In this document: positions 26,999-36,367 of the stretch, piece after piece
Layout of the letters: each line of letters begins with the position of its first letter
Position numbering within the stretch: position 1 is the stretch's first letter
Assembly (NCBI RefSeq): GCF_001425605.1
Contig: NZ_LMRG01000023.1
Coordinates: forward strand, 474,291 to 538,290
Reading direction: 5' to 3'
Source of the DNA: Rhizobium sp. Leaf453
Lineage (GTDB): Bacteria > Pseudomonadota > Alphaproteobacteria > Rhizobiales > Rhizobiaceae
Length of the DNA stretch: 64,000 bases
Program-made: the position numbers and the translations under genes
The notes under the pieces: model-generated
The model's input: only the letters and a program-made list of their open reading frames with translations
The model's database searches: none
Told to the model about the DNA's origin: nothing

Positions 26999-27586
26999 TC
27001 AATCCAGCAGATCGAAGGCCCGAAAGATCCAGATGACCTGATAGGCAAGACCGGTGATCAGGAAGACGGCGTGGAAGCGGCGGTTCGGGGTGATCGCGGC
27101 GATGATGCAAAGTGCGATGTAAGCGGTGTTTCGCAGCGGATATTCCAGGCCGTAGGAGAGAAAATAGGCTTTCCCCTTCACGGCGGTGTCAACGAGATCC
27201 ACGGCATAGGCAAGTGCCAGAAAGCCGAAGAACCAGGCCCGCCGCGACATGAAATAGTGTTCGTAGCCGCTGTAATCCTCCATCGTTGTCGGAAACAGCA
27301 GGACGCAGAGAAAGAAGAAGATGCAGCAATAGGTGATGACGAACAGGTAGACGCTGAAATCGATCACCGGCACCGAATGCAGCCGATATTCCCACCACCA
27401 GAAATAGATCAGGAACAGGAACATGAAGAGCACCCAGCCAAGGTGCAGCCAGTAGATTTTGGTTTTGCCGGGATGCTGGACGAAGATGGCGAGACCGCTC
27501 AGCAGCCGTGCCATCGAAAGGCTGATGACCATGCCCATGACGACGCGGATATGGGAGAATATCTGCGGATCGATCGGTTGCTCCAT
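26999..27586 (-). CDS. Hypothetical integral membrane protein
   Basis: The 195-residue protein is strongly hydrophobic, with about six membrane helices, and aromatic-rich (IYFWWWEYRLH). I do not recognise a named family. No catalytic motif is visible. It is followed, on the same strand, by a hairpin and preceded by the thioesterase gene 29 bases upstream, so it may share that gene's message. Confidence 0.75.
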   Translation of the reverse strand: MEQPIDPQIFSHIRVVMGMVISLSMARLLSGLAIFVQHPGKTKIYWLHLGWVLFMFLFLIYFWWWEYRLHSVPVIDFSVYLFVITYCCIFFFLCVLLFPTTMEDYSGYEHYFMSRRAWFFGFLALAYAVDLVDTAVKGKAYFLSYGLEYPLRNTAYIALCIIAAITPNRRFHAVFLITGLAYQVIWIFRAFDLLD

Positions 27587-27615
27587 GGCCTGGCTCCCTG
27601 GCTGTCAGGTTGTTT

Positions 27616-27996
27616 TCACGCTTCCGTCGGGACCGGCTTGGGATGTCCGTTCTCGTCCAGCGCCACCATGACGAACAGCGCGTCCGTGACCTTGTCCATG
27701 CGGTCGGAGAGGTAACGCTGCGCCCAAGCCTCGACCTTCAGCGTCATCGACGTGCGGCCGACCTTGACGACATCGGTATAGATGCAGAGCGTATCGCCGA
27801 TCTTCACCGGCATTTCGAAGGCCATTTCCTTCACCGCGGCGGTGACGACGCGGCCGCGGGCGCGCTCGGCGGCGCGGATGCCGCAGGACAGGTCCATTTG
27901 CGCCATGACCCAGCCGCCGAAAATATCGCCGGCGGCATTGGCATCGGCCGGCATAGCGAGGGTCCGCAAGGTCAGGTCGCCGTTGGGCTTGGTCAT
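27616..27996 (-). CDS. Acyl-CoA thioesterase (YciA-type hotdog fold)
   Basis: The 126-residue protein is a single hotdog domain. The family sequence ANAAGDIFGGWVMAQMDLSC (residues about 19-38) contains the catalytic Asp of YciA-like enzymes, which hydrolyse a broad range of acyl-CoAs, and RVVTAAVKEMAFEMPVKIGD follows. It has no second hotdog repeat, as in hexameric bacterial members. Cytoplasmic. The substrate range cannot be read from sequence. Confidence 0.9.
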   Translation of the reverse strand: MTKPNGDLTLRTLAMPADANAAGDIFGGWVMAQMDLSCGIRAAERARGRVVTAAVKEMAFEMPVKIGDTLCIYTDVVKVGRTSMTLKVEAWAQRYLSDRMDKVTDALFVMVALDENGHPKPVPTEA

Positions 27997-28090
27997 TTTC
28001 CATCGTCTCCGTTTGGGTCGATGTAACCCGAGGCGGTGTCATCGGAAAAGGCCCCTTGCGGAAATATCCGTCAGTCCCGCGACGCGACGG

Positions 28091-28564
28091 TCATTCCGGG
28101 CAGGACTTGCGAACGATTGCGAAGGCTTTAGACGAACCGGCGAGCTTGAAGTCATCGGGGCCGTATTTGCCATCGGTGCTCCTGGCTGTAATCCGGTCCC
28201 CGGTCTTCAGGAGTTCGATGATCCGGTCTGACATGGTGGGGTAGGCGGCCAGCGCGCCATCATCCGCTTCGTAGAGCATTTTAAGCGAGACGGTTTCATT
28301 CGGCGTAATCCAGTCCACCACGAAGCGGCTGTTGCCTTCCGGTTCAATGTCCCGGTACGGGATGTAGCGCAGCGAGATCTTTTCCTTGCCCCCGCATTCG
28401 ATCAGCAGTTCGCTGCGTTTGTCCGCGACGCCTGTGCAGATGGAGGCCATCATCGTGCCCACACCGGAATCGCCGCTCTCCCATCTGTCGCACGTCTCTG
28501 CGGCCCGGACAGCGGAAGAGAGAACCAGCGCAACTACCGCCCTGGCAAGGATTTTACGGTTCAT
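28091..28564 (-). CDS. Hypothetical secreted protein (157 residues)
   Basis: A signal peptide of about 21 residues (ending VRA) precedes a soluble domain with four Cys (TCDRW, SICTG, IECGG, KSCPE), which could form two disulphides in the periplasm. No family is recognised. The length, clean frame and signal peptide support a real gene; it has its own promoter next to that of the divergent chemoreceptor. Confidence 0.65.
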   Translation of the reverse strand: MNRKILARAVVALVLSSAVRAAETCDRWESGDSGVGTMMASICTGVADKRSELLIECGGKEKISLRYIPYRDIEPEGNSRFVVDWITPNETVSLKMLYEADDGALAAYPTMSDRIIELLKTGDRITARSTDGKYGPDDFKLAGSSKAFAIVRKSCPE

Positions 28565-28727
28565 GACAACTCCCGATGCTGTTCGGCCTCGAACGGATAC
28601 GTCCTGTGATTGAGTCTTAGCAGAAGGTTAAGTAAAGCACATCAATTTTAGCGGTTTCTTGTTAGGGAGTTGGAAAATTCCCGCCCGTATCTTTCTCCCT
28701 ACTAAGATTTGAGGGGGATTGGGCCTG

Positions 28728-30542
28728 ATGAAGCATTTTCGTATTTCCGTGCGTCTTTATGCCTTGGTGGCCTTGGCGCTTGTAACGATGGCAGCCGTGA
28801 TGACGCTCGGCCTGTTCCAGGAGCAGGACAAGCTCGTGGCGCAGCGCAAGGCGATGCTGGAGGCCATGAACGAGAACGCGGTGACCGTTTTCGAAGCCTA
28901 TTACAAGCAGCAGCAGGCGGGCACGCTGAGCGAAGCGGACGCGCAGGCACGTGCCATCGAAGCCATCAGCGCGATGCGTTATCAGGGCAACGGCTATTTC
29001 TGGATCAACGACATGCATCCGAAAATGGTGATGCATCCGATCAAGCCGGCGATGAACGGGACCGATCTCACCGAAAACAAAGACCCGAACGGCAAGCATC
29101 TGTTCGTCGAGTTCGTCAAGACGGTACAGGCGTCCGGCAAGGGCTTCGTCGATTATTACTGGCCGAAGCCTGGTGCCGAAGAGCCGGTCCTGAAGTATTC
29201 GCATGTTGCCGGCTTCAAGCCCTGGGGCTGGGTCGTCGGCACGGGCGTCTATGCGGATGACCTGGCGGCGATGTTCCGCGAAGGTCTCATCCAGGTGGCG
29301 GCCATCTGCGCCGTTGCCGCGCTCATCATCCTGCTCGCCGCCTTCTCGATCGTCCGCAGCGTTGTCGGTCCGGTCGAGCGCCTGAAGGCCTCGATGCGCG
29401 CCATCGCCGACGAAGACGTGTCGGCCGACGTACCCGAGACCGACCGCAAGGACGAGATCGGCCAGATGGCCAGTGTGCTGGTGGTCCTGCGCGACTCCGT
29501 CAAGGAGCGCATCGGCCTGCGCGAGCGCGAGGCCGAACAGCAGAACCGTCTGGACGACGAGCGCCGCAGCAATGAACATCGTCTGCAGTCCGGCGCTCAG
29601 GCACAGGCCGATGCCATGGCATCGGTCGGCAGTGCGCTTGAGAAACTGGCGAGCGGCGACCTGACGGCGGAAATCGGCCGGATCGCGCCGGAATATTCCA
29701 AGCTGCGTGACGATTTCAACACCGCGGTTACAGCGCTTCGTGGCGTCATCCAGTCGATCGCACAGTCGACCGAAGTGGTCTATGAAAGCGCCGGCGATAT
29801 TTCGGAAGCTGCCAACAACCTGTCGCGCCGCACCGAGCAGCAGGCCGCTGCTCTGGAGGAAACCGCTGCCGCTCTCGACGAGATCACCTCGACCGTGAAG
29901 AGCGCTTCCGACCGGGCTTCCGAAGCCCGCGAAATGGTCAACGAGACCAAGGGAAGTGCTGCCAAGTCCGGTGATATCGTTCGCAACGCGATTGCCGCCA
30001 TGAGCCGGATCGAAGGTTCCTCCAGCCGCATCAGCCAGATCATCGGCGTGATCGACGAGATCGCCTTCCAGACCAACCTTTTGGCGCTGAACGCCGGCGT
30101 CGAGGCGGCGCGTGCCGGTGAGGCCGGCCGAGGCTTTGCCGTCGTGGCACAGGAGGTGCGTGAACTGGCGCAGCGCTCGGCAGGGGCTGCCAAGGAGATC
30201 AAGGAACTGATCCGTAACTCCGCCACCGAAGTCGAGACCGGCGTGTCGCTGGTGCGCTCGACCGGCGACGCGTTGATGGAGATCGAAGGTCTGGTCAACC
30301 GCGTCAACGAGCATGTCGCATCGATCGCCACGGCAGCGCGCGAGCAGGCGACGGGGCTGGCGGAGGTCAACACCGCCGTCAACAGCATGGACCAGATGAC
30401 CCAGCAGAATGCCGCGATGGTCGAGGAGACCACGGCGGCGAGCCAGACGCTGGCACAGGAAAGCCGCGAGCTGAAAAGCCTGCTGCAGACCTTCCGCCTT
30501 TCCGGTGGCGCAAGCCAGAAGGCCTACAGCCGAGCCGCCTGA
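28728..30542 (+). CDS. Methyl-accepting chemotaxis protein with single Cache domain
   Basis: The 604-residue chemoreceptor has a first membrane helix (about 10-30), a periplasmic single-Cache (sCache_2) ligand domain (about 35-185; [17 protein letters not shown] is typical), a second helix (about 190-212), a HAMP linker and a signalling domain whose hairpin tip reads [20 protein letters not shown]. It relays ligand binding to CheA/CheW. No C-terminal CheR-tethering pentapeptide is present. GAGGGGG precedes ATG 28728; the in-frame TTG at 28719 is rejected. sCache_2 receptors often sense small carboxylates, but the ligand here is unknown. Confidence 0.95.
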   Translation: MKHFRISVRLYALVALALVTMAAVMTLGLFQEQDKLVAQRKAMLEAMNENAVTVFEAYYKQQQAGTLSEADAQARAIEAISAMRYQGNGYFWINDMHPKMVMHPIKPAMNGTDLTENKDPNGKHLFVEFVKTVQASGKGFVDYYWPKPGAEEPVLKYSHVAGFKPWGWVVGTGVYADDLAAMFREGLIQVAAICAVAALIILLAAFSIVRSVVGPVERLKASMRAIADEDVSADVPETDRKDEIGQMASVLVVLRDSVKERIGLREREAEQQNRLDDERRSNEHRLQSGAQAQADAMASVGSALEKLASGDLTAEIGRIAPEYSKLRDDFNTAVTALRGVIQSIAQSTEVVYESAGDISEAANNLSRRTEQQAAALEETAAALDEITSTVKSASDRASEAREMVNETKGSAAKSGDIVRNAIAAMSRIEGSSSRISQIIGVIDEIAFQTNLLALNAGVEAARAGEAGRGFAVVAQEVRELAQRSAGAAKEIKELIRNSATEVETGVSLVRSTGDALMEIEGLVNRVNEHVASIATAAREQATGLAEVNTAVNSMDQMTQQNAAMVEETTAASQTLAQESRELKSLLQTFRLSGGASQKAYSRAA

Positions 30543-30568
30543 TCATTCAAAAGACGGAAATGCCGATT

Positions 30569-30600
30569 GCCCGCGTTCGAAAGGACGCGGGCTTTTTCTT
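30569..30600 (+). terminator. Rho-independent terminator of the chemoreceptor gene
   Basis: GCCCGCGT, loop of 8, ACGCGGGC, then TTTTTCTT, 27 bases after the stop codon. Confidence 0.88.
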
Positions 30601-30766
30601 GTTGGGGATAGCAGTTGCGTCTGCTTCGCCCCGAAATCGGACTGTCGATTTCGGGTCACACGCCTTGACCCTGCTCCAATTGCCGCGAGAATGGCACGGT
30701 GATTCAAGGTGTTGCACGTGATTTCGCGAAAGCGCGAATGGCTTCACCCAAGGGGAGGACAATTGC

Positions 30767-31411
30767 ATGGTGTCGTTTCAACGCGCCCTGATCCGGATCG
30801 GGGCATTCGTTGCGCTGTCGCTCGCGGGGCTTACGGCCTGCACGGTGGTCGATGAAGGCGGCGGCGGCCCGCGGCCGCGTCCCGAGCCGTCTTTCCCGCA
30901 GATGTGCACGATGGAATATGACCCAGTCTGTGCCAGCGACGGCGGCCGCCGCCGGACATTCTCCAATGCCTGCCAGGCGCGGGCGGATGGCTACCGTATC
31001 GTCGGACGCGGCGAGTGCCGGCCGGAGCGTCCCGATTACGGCGATGACCGGCCGCAGGTCTGCACGCGGGAATACGACCCGGTCTGCGCACGGCAGGGGC
31101 GTCGCGAGCAGACATTCTCGAATGCCTGCATGGCGGAGGCCCAGGGCTTCCGGGTGATCTCCAACCGCGAATGCCGCCGTGCGGATACGCGGCCGGTCGA
31201 TGACAGCGACATGCGCCCGCCGCAGGGCCGGCCGGACCGCGATCCGGACGTGCGGCCGGGCCGTGACCCGGACAACCGTCCGCAGCGGGCCTGCACGCGG
31301 GAATTCGCGCCGGTCTGCGCCCGTCAGGGCCGCCAGCGGCAGACGTTCCCGAATGCCTGCACGGCTGAGGCTGAAGGCTTCCGCGTGATCGACAACAATC
31401 CCTGCCAGTAA
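30767..31411 (+). CDS. Lipoprotein with three Kazal-type protease-inhibitor domains
   Basis: The 214-residue protein has a lipoprotein signal with lipobox LTAC (Cys25), so it is predicted to be anchored at the cell envelope. Three domains follow, each with four Cys at identical spacing: C47-C55-C69-C84, C99-C107-C121-C136 and C176-C184-C198-C213 (8, 14, 15). Each reads C-T-x-E-[YF]-x-P-V-C-A ... N-A-C, the Kazal core. The third is separated by a Pro/Arg/Asp-rich linker (residues 139-174). Kazal domains block serine proteases with a surface loop; targets could be host, predator or self proteases. A GGGGAGG precedes the ATG. Confidence 0.88.
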   Translation: MVSFQRALIRIGAFVALSLAGLTACTVVDEGGGGPRPRPEPSFPQMCTMEYDPVCASDGGRRRTFSNACQARADGYRIVGRGECRPERPDYGDDRPQVCTREYDPVCARQGRREQTFSNACMAEAQGFRVISNRECRRADTRPVDDSDMRPPQGRPDRDPDVRPGRDPDNRPQRACTREFAPVCARQGRQRQTFPNACTAEAEGFRVIDNNPCQ

Positions 31412-31432
31412 GGCCGAGCTTTCGACAGGACA

Positions 31433-31467
31433 GGGCCGCTTTCCAGCGCGGGAGGCGGCCCGTTTTT
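31433..31467 (+). terminator. Rho-independent terminator of the Kazal gene
   Basis: GGGCCGC (31433-31439) pairs with GCGGCCC (31455-31461) and is followed by GTTTTT. It lies 21 bases after the stop. Confidence 0.75.
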
Positions 31468-31491
31468 ATGAACCTTCACCGGAGCGGTGTG

Positions 31492-32295
31492 ATGCGCATT
31501 CTTTCGCTGAATTGCTGGGGCGGCAGAATTCATGACCCGCTGATCGACTATCTCGCTCATGCCGATGCCGATGTTCTTTGCCTGCAGGAGGTGGTGTGGA
31601 CGCCGGGAGAAAACACGGGCTGGCTGGTCTATCGCGATGCGGGTGTCGAACTCCCCCAGCGCGCCAACCTTTTCGATGAAATAGCGGCTGTCCTGCCGGA
31701 TCATCAGGCCTTTTTCGCGCCAACCGCGCGCGGGACGCTGTTCGATGGCGCAAGATCGGTTCTTTCGGAATTCGGGCTGGCGGTCTTCGTGCGCAAGTCG
31801 TTGCCGGTCGTGGGGCAGGCTTTGGATTTTGTACATGGTGCGTTTTCGCCGGACGGCTGGGGGCCGCATCCCCGGGCGCGCAATGCGCAGTGTCTTCGCC
31901 TGTATGACTATGAGAGGCAATCTGCGATCACCATTGCGCAGATGCATGGCTTGCGGGAGACGGGCGGCAAGGGCGATACGCCGGCACGCGACGCGCAGAC
32001 GAAGGCGCTGACCGAATTGATCCGGCGGATCTGGCCCGGCGACGAGCGGCTGGTGGTTTGCGGCGATTTCAACGTCCTGCCGGAGAGTGCGATGTTTCCT
32101 GCGCTTGCGGAGGTGGGATTGACCGACCTGGTCGTGTCGCGGGGGCACACCGATACGCGGACATCCTACTACGAGAATCCGGGGCGCTATGCCGATTACA
32201 TGCTGGTGACACCGGATGTGGAGGTCGCTTCGTTCGATGCGGTAGCTGAGCCGGAGGTGTCGGATCACCGGGTTCTGTTGCTCGATTTGCGCTAA
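31492..32295 (+). CDS. Endonuclease/exonuclease/phosphatase (EEP) family protein
   Basis: The 267-residue protein has the EEP fold of DNase I and inositol phosphatases. Conserved motifs are LSLNCWGG (start), VLCLQEVVW (metal-binding Glu), IAQMHGL in place of the usual strand, CGDFNVLP (catalytic Asp/Asn) and the closing SDHRVLLLDL (catalytic His). No signal peptide, so it is cytoplasmic. Substrate (DNA, RNA or a phosphoester) cannot be told. The start at 31492 gives the family N-terminus; an upstream ATG at 31468 overlaps the preceding terminator. Confidence 0.88.
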   Translation: MRILSLNCWGGRIHDPLIDYLAHADADVLCLQEVVWTPGENTGWLVYRDAGVELPQRANLFDEIAAVLPDHQAFFAPTARGTLFDGARSVLSEFGLAVFVRKSLPVVGQALDFVHGAFSPDGWGPHPRARNAQCLRLYDYERQSAITIAQMHGLRETGGKGDTPARDAQTKALTELIRRIWPGDERLVVCGDFNVLPESAMFPALAEVGLTDLVVSRGHTDTRTSYYENPGRYADYMLVTPDVEVASFDAVAEPEVSDHRVLLLDLR

Positions 32296-32408
32296 GCTTC
32301 CTGGTTGCAAATATTTTTCGCCTTGTGTGTCGATCTCGAGAGGACTCGTTCGTCGTGAGGATACGGGCATGCGCCCGCAAGACGATTGTTCCTGAAGGAG
32401 AGCCCGTA

Positions 32409-32816
32409 ATGCCTAAGATGATTTTCGTGAATCTGCCCGTCGCCGATCTGGCCGCCGCCACCCGTTTCTACCAGGCGATCGGATGCGAGAAGAACGAGCA
32501 GTTCAGCGACCAGAGTTCGGCCAGCATGGTCTGGTCGGAGACGATCACGTTCCAACTGGCGACGTCGGATTATTTCAAGACCTACACACCGAAGGCTGTC
32601 GCGGATGCGCACGCGACGACGGAGGTGTTGCTCGCCCTGTCCATCGACAGACGCGAGGAGGTGGACAGGCTTGCCGAGGCGGGCGCTGCTGCCGGTGGCC
32701 GGGCTGATATCCGCGAGCGGCAGGAACTGGGCTTCATGTACAATCGCGCTATCGAGGATGCCGATGGTCACATCCTCGAACTGGTCTGGATGGATATGAG
32801 CGCCGTGCCGGCGTGA
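32409..32816 (+). CDS. VOC / glyoxalase-superfamily protein
   Basis: The 135-residue protein has one vicinal-oxygen-chelate unit of two beta-alpha-beta repeats: VNLPVADLAAATRFYQAIGC at the start and DADGHILELVWMD at the end, where Glu is the usual metal ligand. It resembles the small lactoylglutathione lyase-like group (extradiol dioxygenase-like). The family acts on many substrates, so no reaction is claimed. AAGGAG precedes ATG 32409. Confidence 0.88.
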   Translation: MPKMIFVNLPVADLAAATRFYQAIGCEKNEQFSDQSSASMVWSETITFQLATSDYFKTYTPKAVADAHATTEVLLALSIDRREEVDRLAEAGAAAGGRADIRERQELGFMYNRAIEDADGHILELVWMDMSAVPA

Positions 32817-33083
32817 TCGCCGCAACACTGTGAAAGAGACCATGAGGACGCGATGGCCGGCCGTGAATGTCCGGTCATCGCAATCCTGCCGGCACCCTCC
32901 ACATCCGGGTATGGGTTCGAAAGCCTTCGTTTACCATATCTCCATAAAATCCTCTTCAATCACGGCCTTTGCCAACGGGTGCCCGCCTTTCGACAAAGGT
33001 GGCCTGCAGGTTGGTGCGGGGGACCGGGCGATTTTTGATGGCGCATTTCGGTGCATCGTCAACGGCAGAGGCGGCACTTGAGT

Positions 33084-34364
33084 ATGGCGTATGTTTCCCT
33101 TTTCCGTCGGCCGGCCCTGGCCGCCGTGCTGTCGCTGTCGATCGCTGGCTGTTCGACGGATGATCTCAGTCCCTCCGCCCGTATCGATTCTTCGTCGCGC
33201 GTGAGCGCCATTCCCCAGGTTCGCGGCGAGGGGCGGGCGCAGCGCGAAATCGCCTATCCTTCTCAGGATATGCCTGTCGCCGCCGCATCGGAAAATTCAG
33301 GCGATGCGTTGCCGGTCAATACGCATATGCAGGCAACAAGCCAGCGTCTGCCGATGATCGACAGCGAGCCGGACAATGGCGGGCAACAGGCGCTGGCCGC
33401 GACAGGTACGCAACCGATGACCGTGCCGCCGGAAGGTGTCAATATGGATGCGATGCTGGGCGTTGCGCCCGCATCCGACCCCGTCGTCGGACTGGCCGAG
33501 GAACAGAACCGCGAAATCGCTGAGGGGAATGTCAGCCAGCCGGTGGTCGGTGGCATCGGTGAGGACACGGTCCAGCAATTGGGCGGGCCGCAACGTGTCG
33601 CAAGTACCGTTGATGCCGATCCCGGTTACGATCCCGACCTTCCACCGCTCAGCCCAGAGAAGATTGCTGCCGAGGAGGCGCGTAAGGCGCAATTCCTCGA
33701 TCAGCAGCAGCGTGTCATGCTGCAGAAGCGTCAGGTACAGGAAGAGCAGCAGGTCGCCTTCCTGCCGCGCGCCGAAAACCCTGTTTCCGAACCTGACTTT
33801 ACCGGTCGCATGCCGGCCGACGAGGTTGCCTGCCGTCAGCGGTTGAAGAAGCTCAAGGTCCAGTTCACCGATATTCCACGCATCTCCAACGGCAAGGCAT
33901 GCGGCATCGATTATCCCATCGAGCTTTCCGGCCTGTCGGGCGGCATCGAGGTGAAGCCTGCGGTCAAGCTGAACTGCGAGGTGACCGAGGCCTTCGCCCA
34001 ATGGGTGAAGAACGAACTGGCGCCATCCGCCCGCTATCGCTACCTCTCCGGCATCAAGCGGATCAAGCCGCTGGGTGGCTATTCCTGCCGGACGATGAAC
34101 TCGAAGCGGGGCAATCCGATGTCGGAGCACGCCCATGGCAATGCCATCGACGTCGGCAAGTTCGTGCTGAATTCCGGCAAGGAGATCGACGTGCGCAAGC
34201 CCGGCTTCTTCGCCTTCCGGGAAAAGGGCCTCTTGAAGGCGGTGCGCAGCGATAGCTGCAAGTATTTCAACACCGTGCTTGGCCCTGGCAGCGATCCGCA
34301 GCACAAGGATCATTTCCACTTCGATCTGAGGAACCGCAAGTCCGGCTATCGCCACTGCGACTGA
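33084..34364 (+). CDS. Extensin-like C-terminal domain lipoprotein
   Basis: The 426-residue protein has a lipoprotein signal (lipobox IAGC, Cys23), a long Gln/Glu-rich low-complexity region (about 25-240) and a C-terminal extensin-like domain (about 245-426; ACRQRLKKL, SEHAHGNAIDVGKF, KDHFHFDL). The conserved His/Asp set (HAHGNAIDVG, HFHFD) is like that of D-Ala-D-Ala peptidases of the LAS type, so a role in the cell wall is plausible. Bacterial members are common in rhizobia; no enzymatic activity is proven to my knowledge. Confidence 0.85.
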   Translation: MAYVSLFRRPALAAVLSLSIAGCSTDDLSPSARIDSSSRVSAIPQVRGEGRAQREIAYPSQDMPVAAASENSGDALPVNTHMQATSQRLPMIDSEPDNGGQQALAATGTQPMTVPPEGVNMDAMLGVAPASDPVVGLAEEQNREIAEGNVSQPVVGGIGEDTVQQLGGPQRVASTVDADPGYDPDLPPLSPEKIAAEEARKAQFLDQQQRVMLQKRQVQEEQQVAFLPRAENPVSEPDFTGRMPADEVACRQRLKKLKVQFTDIPRISNGKACGIDYPIELSGLSGGIEVKPAVKLNCEVTEAFAQWVKNELAPSARYRYLSGIKRIKPLGGYSCRTMNSKRGNPMSEHAHGNAIDVGKFVLNSGKEIDVRKPGFFAFREKGLLKAVRSDSCKYFNTVLGPGSDPQHKDHFHFDLRNRKSGYRHCD

Positions 34365-34373
34365 TTAAAAAAT

Positions 34374-34392
34374 GGCCGGCTTGAAGCCGGCC
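34374..34392. terminator. Hairpin after the extensin-like gene
   Basis: GGCCGGCT, loop of 3, AGCCGGCC lies 10 bases after the stop. The A-run is upstream, so a T tract follows only on the minus strand; termination of the plus-strand gene would rest on the stem alone. Confidence 0.45.
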
Positions 34393-34639
34393 CAATGGAA
34401 CCTAGCCGAAGGGGGGACTGCGGGGTCGGTTCGTGCAAATCATGCGAGCGTAGAACGCGTTCCACGCGGCGAACATGCGACATGACCGTCACGGTTTGAT
34501 GACAGCTGCGAAATTGCGGGTGTCCGTTCAGTGTACGAATTGTTTTTTCGCCTCACTCTCATTTTCCAGCTGAAATTTTCAAGGAGACGCCCCATATAAG
34601 GCATCTCTTTCCGCACCTTGCCACCCGGATTCCCGTTTC

Positions 34640-35562
<923 letters not shown>

Positions 35563-35566
<4 letters not shown>

Positions 35567-36324
35567 ACTTCGAAGCGGTCAAGTCGATCTATTTCTTCGA
35601 GATGGCGCGCACCCGGCGCACGCTCCTGCAGAGCGTCGTTTCTCCGGTCATCTCCACCTCGCTCTATTTCATCGTCTTCGGCGCTGCCGTCGGCTCGCGC
35701 ATCCAAGAGATCGAAGGGGTGTCCTATGGCGCCTTCATCACGCCCGGCCTGATCATGCTGACGCTTCTGACGCAATGCATCGGCAACGGTTCGTTCGGCA
35801 TCTATTTCCCGAAATTCACCGGCACGATCTACGAAATCCTGTCCTCGCCGGTATCGATGGCAGAAATTGTGCTCGGCTATGTCGGGGCGGCGGCGACCAA
35901 GGGGCTGATGATCGGCACGATCATTCTCGGCACGGCGGCGCTGTTCGTCGACCTGTCGATCGCCCATCCCTTCGTCATGCTGCTGTTCTTCGTGCTGACG
36001 GCCATCACCTTCAGCCTGTTCGGCTTCATCATCGGCATCTGGGCGAAGGACTTCGAGCAGTTGAACCTCATCCCGATGCTGGTCATCCCGCCGCTCGTCT
36101 TCCTCGGTGGCAGCTTCTATTCCATCGACATGCTGCCGCCCTTCTGGCAGGCAGTCAGCCATTTCAACCCGGTGCTTTACCTGATCAGCGGCTTTCGCTG
36201 GAGCTTCTTCGAGATCGCCGACGTCAACCCGGTCGTCAGTTTCACGATCATCATCGTCTTCCTGGCGGTGCTGATGACGCTCCTGACGTGGATTTTCCGG
36301 ACGGGCTATCGGTTGCGGAACTGA
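35563..36324 (+). CDS. ABC-2 type exporter permease
   Basis: This 253-residue membrane protein has six helices and the ABC-2 transporter motif near its C-terminus ([20 protein letters not shown] and [12 protein letters not shown]). It would form the channel of the exporter with the preceding ATPase. Similar pairs (YadG/YadH-like) are widespread in proteobacteria without a known substrate. The gene ends 44 bases before a convergent gene, behind a terminator. Confidence 0.93.
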
Positions 36325-36352
36325 CAGGCGGGGATGTCAAAGTCCCCGCCTG
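36325..36352. terminator. Convergent terminator
   Basis: CAGGCGGGGA, loop of 8, TCCCCGCCTG is a perfect 10-bp stem directly after the permease stop and between convergent genes. Confidence 0.75.
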
Positions 36353-36367
36353 CGGCGGACCCGTTTT

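Noticed and set aside
28662-30314. Open frame of 550 codons opposite the chemoreceptor
   Set aside because: Antisense shadow of an unmistakable methyl-accepting chemotaxis gene.
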